A DNA stretch of 64,000 bases from Hirsutella rhossiliensis (lineage: Eukaryota > Ascomycota > Sordariomycetes > Hypocreales > Ophiocordycipitaceae), in assembly GCF_020360975.1 (NCBI RefSeq), contig NW_025408686.1, forward strand, positions 434,001 to 498,000. The letters are read 5' to 3'. Position numbers and translations under genes: made by a program. The notes under the pieces are model-generated. The model did not search any database. It saw only the letters and a list, made by a program, of their open reading frames with translations, and was not told the DNA's origin. Positions within the stretch are counted from its first letter, which is position 1, and each line of letters starts with the position of its first letter. Positions 22,947-33,716 of this stretch are shown here, in pieces.

Positions 22947-25900
22947 TTAATCCAAAAGAATCTCGACGTCAAACCCTTTGTCGCTTCGTAGCTGATATTG
23001 TGGCAGCGTCCAGGGCCCGCATGAGGCCGTGCCCAGGCCGTGATGCATCCAGTCCAGCCGGACAACCGTGTCTGCCCTCTTGCGTCGGTGAAGCTCGAAT
23101 GGGTGCGTGCACTCGTCCACGTCGGCCGTCGCATAGTGCATGGCCGAGAAGCTCACGCCCTCCGCGTCTCCGAATCGTGCCCGCACCAGGCGCCCGTCGG
23201 TCCGGCCACCGACCAGCTCGACCCGGCGCACGTCGGTCCGGTTTCCGCCGTCCTGCGGGAATTCGTAGTCGACCCAGAGTTCGTCGATGCTCGCGTCCCA
23301 GTCGCCGAAGAGCTGTGACAGCTTCTTGTCTCGGTACGACTCCCCCGGGCCTCGGCCCCACCATCGCACCCGCTCCGCGCCGGCGAGCCCTAGCGTGAGA
23401 CCGATGCGGGCAAATGTCTCGGGCAGCAGCGGCCCGCTTGCCTTGCCCTGGACGCGAATCGACACCGTGTCGCCCCGGAAGCTGTACGTCCACGTATTGT
23501 TGACCCCCCACGCCAGGGCCGGGGGTGCGATGCGCTCGTCGACGCGGACGCTGAGCCCGTTGTTGTCGACGTGCCAGTGGAGCTGCCGTACCTGGCTCGT
23601 CGTCTGGTGCAGACGCCGCTCGACCCACTGCTTGCCGTGTCCGGCGCGGTCGTTGTCTGTCAACGCTCGGTAAAAGTCCATCCGAAAGGGCTCCGTCAGC
23701 ATCTCAACCCCGGCCTGCCCGGCCCGTTGCCAGCTCGTCAGCATGCCCGTCAGCATATCAATGGCCCAGGTCGAGCCTCCCGTGGCCGAGGTGACGACGA
23801 GCCGCCCTTTGGGGCCCTCCTCGACAACGGTTGGCTTCGACGTGGGCGGCCCCAGCGCTCCAAGACGAGACAGGGACAGCGGCTCCGTGACTTGAAGCTC
23901 GCCCGTGGCGACGAGGTGGCCTGCGGGCGCCCACGCCGTCGACTCGCTCAGCTTGAACTGGAGTTGCAGGTAGGCCTCTCCGTCCGCCTGTTGCAGCACC
24001 CCTTGGTCCAGGTTTTGGAGCGTCAGTGTGGCCTCGGTGTGTGGCGTGACGCCTGGGGATACTGTTAGTGCCTCAGATCCCGCCGTGGGCTGCTTCGCGC
24101 AGCGTCCACCAGCATCACGATAAGATGAGCGGATGCCTACCGTCGGGAATAACCACACGTCCGGTGCTGATGACGCCCTTGCCGTCTGCGACGAGGGCCC
24201 ATGAGCCATCCAGGTGGTCGATGGCGAGGAAGTCGTAGCGGTTGACGACGGTCACCTTGTCGCGGTGGCGGCCAATCGTTTGGACGGGCTCGATGGCCTT
24301 GGCGTACTCGGCAATGTTGGGCGTCAGGCTGTGCTCGGACCAGAGGAGGCCATCCATGATGAAGTTGTAGTCGTTGGGCTCGTCGCCAAAGTCGCCGCCG
24401 TAGGCCATGTATTCGATGCCGTCTTTTGTCCTGGTCCTGAGGCCCTGTGTCTCCATCAGTCCCTCGACTCCGAAACTCAACGCCTCGACTGGCTCGCACC
24501 AGGTCTTTTCCGCGACGCCGTGGCACTTACATGGTTCGCCCACTCCCAGACAAAACCGCCCATCAGGCGTGGATGCTTGTAGAAGACGTCAATGTACTCC
24601 TTTGCATTGCCCACCGAGTTGCCCATGGCGTGGAGGAATTCGCACAGGACGAGGGGCTTCTGCCACTGGCGTTCCTTGGCAAAGTCGACGACGCTGTCGA
24701 CTGTGGGATACATGCGGCTGAAGACGTCGGCGGTACGGGCCTGGCTGTCCGGCTCGTAGTGGATCAGACGGGCGTCGCCGTCGAGGCCCCGGATGCAGTC
24801 GTACATAGCCTGGTGGTTGCGGCCGTAGAAGGCCTCGTTTCCCAGCGACCACATGACGACACAGGCGTGGTTGCGGTCGCGGGCCACCATGTGCCGGGCG
24901 CGGTCGACGTAGTGCTCGCGCCAGGCCGGATTGTCGGACGTGTACGAAGCCGGATCGCCGCCGACGTCGCCAAAGCCGTGGCACTCGAGGTCGGCCTCGT
25001 CCATGACCCACAGCCCGAGCTCGTCGGCGACATCGTAGAGGCGCGCATCGTTGATCTGGTGCGAGGCGCGCAGGGCGTTGACGTTGCAGCGCTTCATCAG
25101 CATCAGGTCACGTCGCATAAAGTCGTACGGCACCGCGCGCCCGTGGTCCGGATGGTGCTCGTGCCGGTTGACGCCCCGCAGCTTGACGGGCTGCCCGTTG
25201 ACGCAGAAGACACCGTCGACGAGGCCGGCGCTGCGGAAGCCGACCCGGTGCGCCAGGCTGCAGCTGGGGCCGTGGCCGTCGGCAAAGTTGAGCACCAGCG
25301 TGTACAGGTTGGGCGTCTCGGCCGTCCACTTGTCCGGGTTGGCGACGTCGAGCTCGAGCCGGCCGGGCCCGTCGACCGTCTCGGTCTGCGTGCCGAGCAG
25401 CTTCCCGTGGCGGTCGAGGAGCTTGAGCTCGACGGCTGAGGGCGCGCTCGTCTGGACCTCGACCTGGAGCACGGCATCGCGGTACTCGGCGTCGAGGCGG
25501 GTGACGGCGTGAAAGTCGACGGGGTGGACGGCGGGAAAGGCGTGGAGGTAGACGTCGCGGAAAATGCCGCTCAGCCACCACTGGTCCTGGTCCTCGAGGT
25601 AGCTGCCGTCGCAGCGCTGGTAGACCTCGACGGCGAGGACGTTCTGCTGGCCAAGGCGGACCAGAGGCGTGACGTCGAACTCGCTCGGGTTGCGCGACCC
25701 CTGCGAGTAGCCGGCGCTGTGCCCGTTGAGCCAGACGGTAAAGGACGAGTCGACGCCCTCGAAGCGCAGCCGCAGCCGGTGGCCGCCCAGGGCCGCGGCG
25801 TCGGCGGTAAAGGTGGTGAGATAGCGGCCGCACTCGTTGTCCTGCGGCGAGACGTGCGGAGGGTCGACGGGCCATGGGTAGACGACATTTGTGTAGTGCG

Positions 25901-26240
25901 GGCCCTGGCCGTGGCCCTGCAGCTGCCACATGCCGGGCACGGTGATGTCGGAGAAGCCGGCGGCGGCGGTGGAGAAGCCGGGCTTGTAAAAGTCGCGCGG
26001 GCCCTCGAGCGGCGACACGGAGAGGTGGAAGCGCCACCGGCCCGAGAGGCACAGCGCCTTGGCGGCGCGCACGTCGGCGGCGAGGGCATCGTGCTCGCTG
26101 CCGTAGAGGAAGAAGTGGCTGCGCGGGGCGAGGGCGTTGCGGTGGATGACCTCGACGTTGTTCCAGTCGGGCTTCCCGGCGCCGGCTGTGTTGTTGTCCT
26201 CTGGCGGCAGCGGCATGGCAGTGGCCTGGGGATGCGTCAT
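22947..26240 (-). CDS. GH2 beta-galactosidase, lacZ type, three exons
   Basis: Exons are 26240-24531, 24444-24141 and 24052-22947, giving 1039 aa, close to E. coli LacZ (1023 aa). Introns of 86 bp (GTAAGT...CAG) and 88 bp (GTAGGC...CAG with a CTAAC branch point) join FVWEWANH to GLRTRTKD and IPDG to VTPHT, restoring the LacZ order. Domains: jelly-roll sugar-binding (about 60-220), Ig-like (230-330), TIM barrel (335-620), small beta-galactosidase domain (about 760-1035). The acid/base Glu469 lies in MWSLGNE and the nucleophile Glu534 in LCEFLHAMGNS; YGGDFGDEPND follows the barrel as in LacZ. There is no signal peptide, so a cytosolic enzyme that hydrolyses lactose or beta-galactosides, which would need a permease encoded elsewhere. 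An ATG a few codons downstream is an alternative start. Confidence 0.92.
24053..24140 (-). other. Intron 2 of the GH2 gene
   Basis: 88 bp, donor GTAGGC, branch-point-like CTAAC, acceptor CCCCAG. Splicing splits a Gly codon and joins IPDG to VTPHTEATL in the LacZ-like frame. Confidence 0.8.
24445..24530 (-). other. Intron 1 of the GH2 gene
   Basis: 86 bp, donor GTAAGT, acceptor ACACAG, phase 0. It sits at the end of the TIM-barrel WEW segment and removes a stretch that would otherwise interrupt the LacZ-like alignment. Confidence 0.85.
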
Positions 26241-27305
26241 GGCTGCAAAGATTGTCCCACTGACGCGTTGGGAGCAGCTTGCGTAGACGCACTTCTGACT
26301 TATGAGCCGGATGGGGTGAGTGATGGTGATGGGAAAGGCTTATTTATATCCGGATTGTCAGCAAGCCAGCCGGTCAATGGGAACAACAAGAGGAGGAAAG
26401 CAAGCTACAGGCCCCAATGCCGAGACTAAATGCTGGTGATGTGACGGCGCTCGGGGCGATGGAGCGAGAGGGGCTTGCTTCAAGCATGGCTAAAGTAACG
26501 TTCGCCACCATCTCGAGCCCTCCCGTGTCCCGATGAGGGGCAATGAATGCGGAGAGTGCGTCGAGAGGCAGCCGAGCCGCCAGCCTGCTTGCTTTGTATG
26601 TTTACCTAGTACGCAGCACTCTGCGAGGCTGATGAGTCTTGCGGCTCATGCGAGATGTGAGCATATGGCGATGCGTGACTTCTGCTTCGTTACTGTTGTA
26701 GGGCCTGCCGCTGGCGTCCTCGATGGAGTTTGACCTGTCTCTGCCAAGGTCCACACCGAGCTGAACTCGCCCTTGCGTGTCCAGTATTTCATTACAACGC
26801 CATGCTATCCTCGTTGGTGCTGTGTAACATGATATCCTTTCCAGGCTCTCAAACGAATAACTACCAGGCGACAGATGCGATATATCTCGCCGACTCTCTC
26901 TCCCTGGATTCGTCGCTTCTCCCAACGGATGCGACTTCTCCCGCCAACAAGAGTCACTCCTCGATCCATCCGTCGTCGTCGAGACGAGCACAAGGCTTCA
27001 CCAGGCGCGGCATCCAACTATCGAGTATTTACGTACTTCGCGCTTGATGTGACGCGGCGCGTTCTTCATTCAGGATCCATACCGTCGGTACACGGCGCCA
27101 GCCTTCGGTTCGTCAGGGCAGCTCAAGATCCAACACATGACTCTTGCACAAACCAAACACAAAAGAATCCCATCCTGATACGCCCAAGACCCGTATGTAT
27201 CCCATGGTCAAAACATCGCCATACTCCAATATGTGCAACGTCCAATCAAAGTTGTTACCGAGAAGGGTCCCACTCAACAGCAAGCCAACGGATGCCAGCG
27301 CAGCA
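26241..27305. other. Intergenic region upstream of the GH2 gene
   Basis: About 1.06 kb between the GH2 start and the GT32 stop, both on the minus strand. It should contain the GH2 promoter, including a TATA-like element listed separately. The short frames found on both strands look random. Confidence 0.5.
26341..26348 (-). promoter_or_regulatory. TATA-like element of the GH2 gene
   Basis: TATAAATA on the minus strand, about 100 bp upstream of the GH2 start codon, in otherwise GC-balanced sequence. Position and sequence fit a core promoter TATA box; not tested further. Confidence 0.45.
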
Positions 27306-28389
27306 CTACCCGAGGATCCGTACCCGCTCCCACTTGCCCACACGCACCTGCCCCCGTCTTGGCCGGATTGCCTGGCTGGCGGCATACACGACGGCGACTA
27401 CGGCGCCGAGGCTGGCGAGGCCGTAGAGTGAGGCCTCGAACAGGTGGTTGCCAATCCAGCCGAAAACGCGGTTGTCCCAGTTGTCCCAAGTGCCGCCGCG
27501 GCCGGCGGTGAAGAAGAGCCAGGGGGCGCCGGTGGGGCGGGCGTCCATCATGACGCGGACGAGGTCCGGGTTGCGGGGCGGTTTCTGGGCATGGTAGATT
27601 TGCCACATTTCCGTCTCGTACCACTGGCCCGTGGCGTAGCTGATGGTGATGTAGGGCAGGACAAAGTCGCCGGCCCACGAGACGAGGGAGTCGGTGACGA
27701 GGATCCAGAAGGGGTGCTCGGGCTCAGCGCCGATGATGTTGTTGCTGAGGGTGCCGTGGCCGCCGTCGGTGACCCAGGCAGGGTAGTAGAGGAGCGGCTC
27801 GAGGTTTGCGCGGCAGCCCTGGCAGAGAAAGTCAGCGAGCAGCCGGCACCACGGATGCGGGCGTCATACGTTGTCGAGGTCCATGTAGATGCCGCCAAAG
27901 TGTCGGAGGAGAAAGTATCGCAGCGTGTCGATTCGCTGGACGGGGAAGCGGAAGCCGTCGTACGTGTCGAGGAACCAGGGGTATTCGGTCTGAATAAAGA
28001 GGCGCGAGGCAGCCTCGGTCCACAGCTACGGCAGTCAGCAGCCAGAGGCGAGGGCACAGGGAGAGGAGGCGCGCCTTGTGCTCCCACGTCGGATGCAGCT
28101 CGAGGCAGCTCTGGCGCATCGCGGCCCAGTCGGCGGGGAGCGTCTCGTTGCCCGGGGACGCCCAGTTGTGGAAGACCTGGTGGATGATGCGCGGCACGGG
28201 GCGCACGCGCGACTCGTCCTTGTGGGCGAGGGCGACCTGGTGCTGCGTCAGGGCAACTCCGGCATGGCGGCCGAAGATGCGCGCGAGGGAGATGGCGGCG
28301 CGGGCGGCGGAGCCGACGACGAGCAGGACGAGGCCGGCGCCGATGAGCCCGACGACGAGCCGGTGGACTCGGGGGTGTGCAGACGCCAT
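27306..28389 (-). CDS. GT32 glycosyltransferase, MIPC-synthase (Sur1/Csh1)-like, three exons
   Basis: Exons are 28389-28075, 28025-27870 and 27818-27306, giving 327 aa. The start ATG at 28389 gives a short tail and a membrane anchor (about residues 11-35); a second hydrophobic segment lies near the C terminus (about residues 292-312). Between them is a GT32 domain: PRIIHQVFHNW near residue 67, RIDTLRYFLLRHFGGIYMDLDN with the DLD metal-binding motif ending at residue 157, GGHGTLSNNIIG and PYITISYATGQWYETEMW. This order and the two anchors match the catalytic subunit of mannosylinositol phosphorylceramide synthase (Sur1, Csh1) of the Golgi, which mannosylates sphingolipids. Intron 2 (27869-27819, GTATGA...CAG) is standard; intron 1 appears to start with GC. 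An alternative family is OCH1-type N-glycan mannosyltransferase, which usually lacks the C-terminal segment. Confidence 0.82.
27819..27869 (-). other. Intron 2 of the GT32 gene
   Basis: 51 bp, donor GTATGA, acceptor GCCAG, phase 0. It lies directly after the DLDN of the DXD motif and before GCRANLEPLL, a contiguous segment in relatives. Confidence 0.8.
28026..28074 (-). other. Intron 1 of the GT32 gene, apparent GC-AG
   Basis: 49 bp, beginning GCGCGC and ending CCGTAG with CTGAC upstream of the acceptor. Removal joins HPTWEHK to LWTEAASR, as in GT32 relatives. No GT donor in the area restores the frame. The donor lacks the usual GCAAGT context. Confidence 0.6.
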
Positions 28390-28703
28390 GGAGGCGACAA
28401 TGGCGATGCGGGACGATGGTCTGGTGCCCCGGAGCACGGGATGTAATGGGGGAAAAGCAAAGGGCCCCCTCACGATCAATCAAACGCCCGCCACCAGCCT
28501 TTACTATATAATATTCTTAGAGAAAAGGCTAGTAGCTTGAGTCTACCGCGAAGCCCGCAACCGCGATAAAATACACGTTCGATACACTAAACGACTCGTC
28601 TCTAAGCGCCTATTGCGCCTCTCTATTAGCAGCCTCGTGCAGCTACTAGCGGGCGCGCAACATGGCGACAAATCCGCCTAGTTGGAGCCGATATTCCCCT
28701 CCA
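28390..28703. other. Right edge of the gene island
   Basis: Contains the GT32 promoter side, with a TATATA-like stretch near 28504-28511. At 28544-28680 there is an open, Arg-rich + frame (REARNRDKIHVRYTKRL) that ends at a TAG. It looks protein-like but I do not recognise it; it may be the end of another decayed element. Confidence 0.4.
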
Positions 28704-28940
28704 AGTCAGCACACCTAGCTTCCGGCACCCCCTACTTCCGGCACCTCCCCACATCACCATCGCGTTGACTACCCACTATATCGTGACCGCGTTTTCTCGT
28801 ATATCTCTTATTTAATAGTTATAAAATAAATATTATTTAAATTAGCGATGCCTCGTCTTTCTAAATATACTAAAAGCTAGCTCTAAGAAGTGCTTAAAGC
28901 TATTAATAATATTATACCTTAGCTCTAAGCTAGTTATAAG
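28704..28940 (+). mobile_element. Pogo/Fot1-like DNA transposon, 5' stub
   Basis: AGTCAGCAC at 28704 resembles the start of Fot1-type terminal inverted repeats and is followed by two CTTCCGGCAC repeats. An ATG at 28848 opens MPRLSKYTKS-stop-L, matching the helix-turn-helix N terminus of pogo-family transposases (MPR-x-S-KYTE-x-QL) with Gln changed to stop. After about 30 codons it is cut by the LTR of gypsy C. The rest of the transposase is not in the window. The assignment rests on the N terminus and the terminus-like sequence only. Confidence 0.55.
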
Positions 28941-29126
28941 TATTATAGAGTAGGTAGAGGCGTGCGCGTAGGTGCCGTCTATAGGATAATATTAATAAGC
29001 TATATAGAGCTCTCCTATACGCGGCTAGCCTATATATATATATATAGGATCCGGCCCTCTATATATAACTATATAGCTTAGGCTATAGCCTAAGCCTATA
29101 ACCTATAATAGTTAAAGACTCTTATA
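28941..29126 (-). repeat. 3' LTR of gypsy C copy 1
   Basis: 186 bp, from TATTATAGAG to CTTATA, the same length and sequence type as the LTRs at 55886-56071 and 62654-62839. Confidence 0.85.
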
Positions 29127-32100
29127 TAATGCCCTCCCTTAAGCGTAGCGCGGCGTTACTTAATTAATAGCTTCTATACTATTAAGCCTATACCGCTAGC
29201 TCTACCCTACCCTTTCCCGTTAATCGTACTAGCCTTACTAGCCCTATTATCCCCGCGCTTATTAGCCTAGGTAGCCGGAACCGGGCTCTATACTTATCGG
29301 CTAGCTAGCTATTTAAATAAGGGCGTAACCTATTATATACGCCCCTAGGTAGCTAGCGGCCGGCCTAGACCTATATAAGCCTTAGGTTACCCGTCCCCTT
29401 AGCCTTAAGTAGCCTCCTCTACCTAAGGGTATATAAGGTAGTATTCCCCCCTTCTTTCTTCCTTTCCTTTTTCTCCTTCTTTAACTATAGTAATAGTAAT
29501 AATAAGTAAGTTCCGCTTTACTTAAGGTATTAGTTTATTCCTAGCTATATAAGCCGCTTTATTAATATATACTTATAATAATAGCTATAGTAGTAATAAT
29601 AGCCTTAATAATAATAACTTTAACTAGTAAGTTCTTTACCTTATAGAGCGGGAGGCTATAATCTATAATATTAACTTCCGCGATAGATATATCTACCTCC
29701 CCCTCCCTTACTTCCTCCTTCTTAGAGCGTATAGAGTTATTCGTCGACGCTATACTAGGCACGGCCGATTATAGCTCTACCGCTGCCGCTACTCCTACCC
29801 GCGCCCCCGCGACCGCGCCTACCGCCGCCGCCTTTACCTCTACTACGCTAGCCGCCTTTACGTCGCCCTTCTAGGTAACGACGCCGTTCCCGCCGCCGGC
29901 CGTAACGCCCGGCCCCTTTACCCCTACCTCTACCTCTACTACCCCCGTAAGTCCGCTACCTAGCAAGTATAGTAGCTATTTTCCGCTAACTTCTTAAAGT
30001 ATAAATACTAAGTATAGGCCGGAGCCGCCTACGCGGCCCCCTATATACGGTACGCGTTATAGGAGCTCCCCTATACTAACTAAGTTAGGCGCCGCTATAG
30101 CGGTAGTTATTATTAGTACGCGCGTCCCGGTACTAGGGATACTACCTCTATCGCTTTATCGGCGGTCCCCTTAGCTATGCCCGCCACCCCCCCCGCCGCT
30201 ACTATTAGCCGGGCCCCCCTTACCCCCGGAGCCCTTAGAGCCGCCGCTACCGCTAACTAGCTCGCGGGCTTAAAGGGCCGCCTAAGCGCCTTAGAGAGCG
30301 CCGCCGCCGCTAATAAAGTAAAGGAGGATAACGAGGATAAGGATAAGGATAATAATAAGGATAAGGAGTAGGTTTAAGTAGTCTAAGGGCTTTACCTTAA
30401 AATAAACGCTATTTTTATCTTTACTTATATTATTATACTTACGTTATCGTAACTACTTACTTTACTTTACTTACTTTATAGTCTTAGCTTAAGCTATTAT
30501 TAATAGTCTATTAATTTATTATTCTTATTTACTATTTTAAATAAGGCTTTAAACTTATTAAGAGCTATAGTTCCTATAAACTTATATATAGGTTCCTATA
30601 TAGGGTTAAGATACCTATGCTACTTAACGAGGACTTTTTAGCGTTTCCCTTTACTAACCTTTTTCTAGCGCGCGGCCTATATCTCTTTAACCTTAAACTT
30701 ATCCTCTCTCTCTACCTTAATTATAAGCGGTTAAGTGTCTACTATTTCTTATTTAAGTAGTAGGTTAAAGGAGGCTCTATAAAAGAGGTCTATATTAATC
30801 TTATTATAGACCCTTATTAAAAGACTATTAAGCTCTATAACCTATAGGCTAATAACCCTTTATACTATAAACTTTATATATAGCTAGTTAAGCTTTTTCT
30901 TTAGCTATACTAACCTATAGTTATAAAGGTCTAGCTATATCTTATCTCTTACTATAAACCTATCTACTAGGGCCCTAGTCTTATTAACGTACTACTCTTA
31001 ATCTTATACCGCGGCGGCTATTATAGATTAATAATAATCTATAGTCTCTTATAGCTTTTATATAAATATAAAGGCCCGGCCCTTTAATAATAAATTACTA
31101 TACTACTTTATTACTATATTTATAGTAAAAGGAACTAATAAGGGTAGTTTAAAGCTATATATTATAAAGAAAGGGGCTATCTTAATAGAGGTATATAGTC
31201 TACTATTTAATAAAAGTTAGGCCGCGGGGAGCTACTAGTCTTAGTCTACTTAGTTATAAGCTATAATAGCCTATAAGTAAGCTTATACCTTTTAGTTAAC
31301 CCTCTTAGGCCCTTTATTAGTCTATAAGTAATATACTTTATTAAGTAGCTAGTATAAGTACTATTAAAAGTAGCTAGTTTAATTTAATCTTTTATTACTT
31401 ATAATAAAGGCTAACTAGCTATATAAGTAGGCCTAGTACTATAAGAAGCGCTTTATATAAGACTTTATATCTATAAATAGTATTAGTTTTAATACTATAG
31501 ACTTACTAAGTCGGTCCTTAATTACCTATATATAGCGGTTACTGCCCTCTATAAGTAAGAGGTTCGTTATAAAGTCTATTTATATATACGTATAAAACTA
31601 GTTAGGTACTAGAAGCTACTTAAGTAGCCCTTTAAGCTATGCCTTTTAAATCTTAGTATAGTTATAGATATTATAGTTATAAAGGAAGCGGCGAATATAG
31701 TACTATAGGAGGGGCTAGTAGAAATCCCTTATAAGGCCTACTATTATGCCTTACCGACCTAGGTAGCCTACGATACTAAAGTTATAGACGAGCTAAACTA
31801 GCTTCCCTTAAAGCTTATTTTATTTATTTAGCTCTAGCTATCTATCCTTCTCCCTAGCTTCTATAGTATATAGCGCGCCTAGCACCTATAGTCTCTCCCG
31901 CTAATATAGATACCCTTATAGGTTAATATAATAGTCGGCTACTTATACTTTTAGCTTTAGCTTAAGATCGAGGCGTCGGGCGCTAGACTTAATAGCGCGG
32001 CGTATACTCTTATAAGTACGGTCTAGAGACGATATCCTATCCTATAAGCATTAGAGGACCTTATCTTAGAATACCTACGCCGCACGCGCCCTTAGGCCGG

Positions 32101-33019
32101 TCTATCCCTCCTTACCGGGATAAGGTAAAGGTATAGGGGAAGGCTTATCTATTAGCGCCGCGCCTTCCTTTATTAAGGAAGCTCTTATATAAATCTATAG
32201 CGCTTCTTATAGGATAAGCTATAGATCCTAGGCCTTAATATCCGCTCTTATTAGCTAGTCTTAATCCCTTTAAGAAAGCGTATCTAGGACTATAGAGTCC
32301 CGCCTTAGCTAGTACCTAATCGAGAAGTTAAAGCGTAAGAGATACTCTACCTAGCGGGCTTACCGCTCTAAGAGGTACTAGCGGGTTATAAAGTACTTAA
32401 GGTTCCTATAGTCTATAAGAACCTTAAAGCTCTTATAGCTTTAGAGCTCCGCCTACTATTACTTAAGGTAGCTAATAATCGCTAGTATCTCTTTATCGTA
32501 AATAGCGTAATTCCGCTTTACTAAGGTTAGCTTATAGGAGTAGAACGCTATTAGTTACTTTTACTTATCGACCTCTTAAGAGAGCGTTCTTTTAAGTGCC
32601 TAGCTATTATAGTTTACTTTAACTAATATAGACCGGTTAAAGTCTTACTAAAGTAGTATTAGGGCTTATAAGAATAGGTCCTTAAGCGTATAGAACGCTC
32701 TTTCCTATATAGGCCCTTAATAAAAGGTAGTCTATTTCCTAGTAATCTTATTTAAGGGCATTATAATATAAGAGAAGCCCTTAATAAATATTCTATAATA
32801 GTTTATAAACCTAAGGAAGCTTTATACGCCTATCTACGTAGTTAGGGCCGCTTAGTCCTAGATCGCTTAGATCTTTATAGGATCTACCTATAAACCTATA
32901 CCTACGTAGAAAATAAAGCCTAGGTACTTAACCCTCTTAACCCCGAATTTATACTTATCTAGGTTAAGGTAGAGCCTATAAAGTTAAAGGCGCTTTAAGA
33001 CCCTTTATACTTTCTATAT
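28941..33019 (-). mobile_element. Ty3/gypsy family C copy 1 (3' part), RIP-inactivated
   Basis: Minus-strand element starting with its 3' LTR (28941-29126) and co-linear with 55886-60199 of copy 2. Integrase sequence (DFITDL-type, about 31,540-31,590) and RNase H sequence (FKV-x-DYRNLKYF-like, about 32,390-32,430) are recognisable. The 5' half (RT start, protease, gag, 5' LTR) is missing: the element stops at CTTTCTATAT where copia A copy 2 begins. Relative to copy 2 it lacks about 230 bp near 30,125. The LTR lies inside the pogo-like transposase. Confidence 0.8.
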
Positions 33020-33716
33020 TATAAGAAGGTATAAGCAATAAGCATAGAATCGGGTAATTAATAACGTAAGCGGAAGGGTCGGTTAAAGGAGTATAGGGTA
33101 GGATTTCGTCCGGAATTTATAACGAGTATATAAGGGGCTAAATAATATATTAAAAGAATAGCGTTATAAAGGATACTTTATAAACTTACTTATTCTATCT
33201 ACTACTCTTAGGGAAATCCTTTATCTTTTATAGACTATTACTTACCTATTAGTAGACTAATTAGTTAGCTTTCTAGTATATTCTATAGTGCTTAAAAAGC
33301 TCTATCTATAGTATGTCTTCCTAACTTAATAGGTGGTCTAATTATAATATAATAGTTAACGTAAGACTATAGGTTCTAGTATAAGTAGTAGATTTAACTA
33401 GAATGTTCTATACCCTACCTATTCTCGTATCGCGGATATCTTCGGAACCGCTAGGCTAGAATAAGCAATAGGGTATCCGATCTACTTATAATTAACTTAT
33501 GCATTTTATATATATTTTATTTTATTAGGATAGGCTTATCTTAACCCGCCTTTCCTAAAGGAAGGTATAGATATCTAGTAAAGGTCTTTATCTTTAAGGG
33601 TTATTCCCTTAGACTATATTATAGAGCCTCTTTTTACTAGCTTATTTTATAGAGCCTCCCTATACCTATTATACTTTTATAATAGTAAAATAGGAATATA
33701 AAGGTATATTTTTATA
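33020..33716 (-). repeat. 3' LTR of copia A copy 2
   Basis: 697 bp, starting TATAAGAAGG and ending near TTTTTATA on the + strand, aligned to the other two family A LTRs. Confidence 0.85.

Noticed and set aside
24447..25439. 330-codon + strand frame
   Set aside because: Antisense shadow of the GH2 gene; Val/Asp-rich composition mirrors the real gene's codons.
25108..26292. 394-codon Arg/Pro-rich frame on the minus strand
   Set aside because: It overlaps the GH2 exon in another frame; composition is typical of a GC-rich shadow frame.
26533..27431. Short frames on both strands between GH2 and GT32
   Set aside because: They overlap in all frames and look like chance openings in promoter DNA.
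19356..28389. Biosynthetic or catabolic gene cluster
   Set aside because: DUG2, GH2 and GT32 lie on one strand but act in unrelated processes and have separate, ordinary intergenic regions.
29562..29762. 66-codon minus-strand frame (also at 56507)
   Set aside because: Not an independent gene: it is the tail of the longer extra block of gypsy C, present in both copies.
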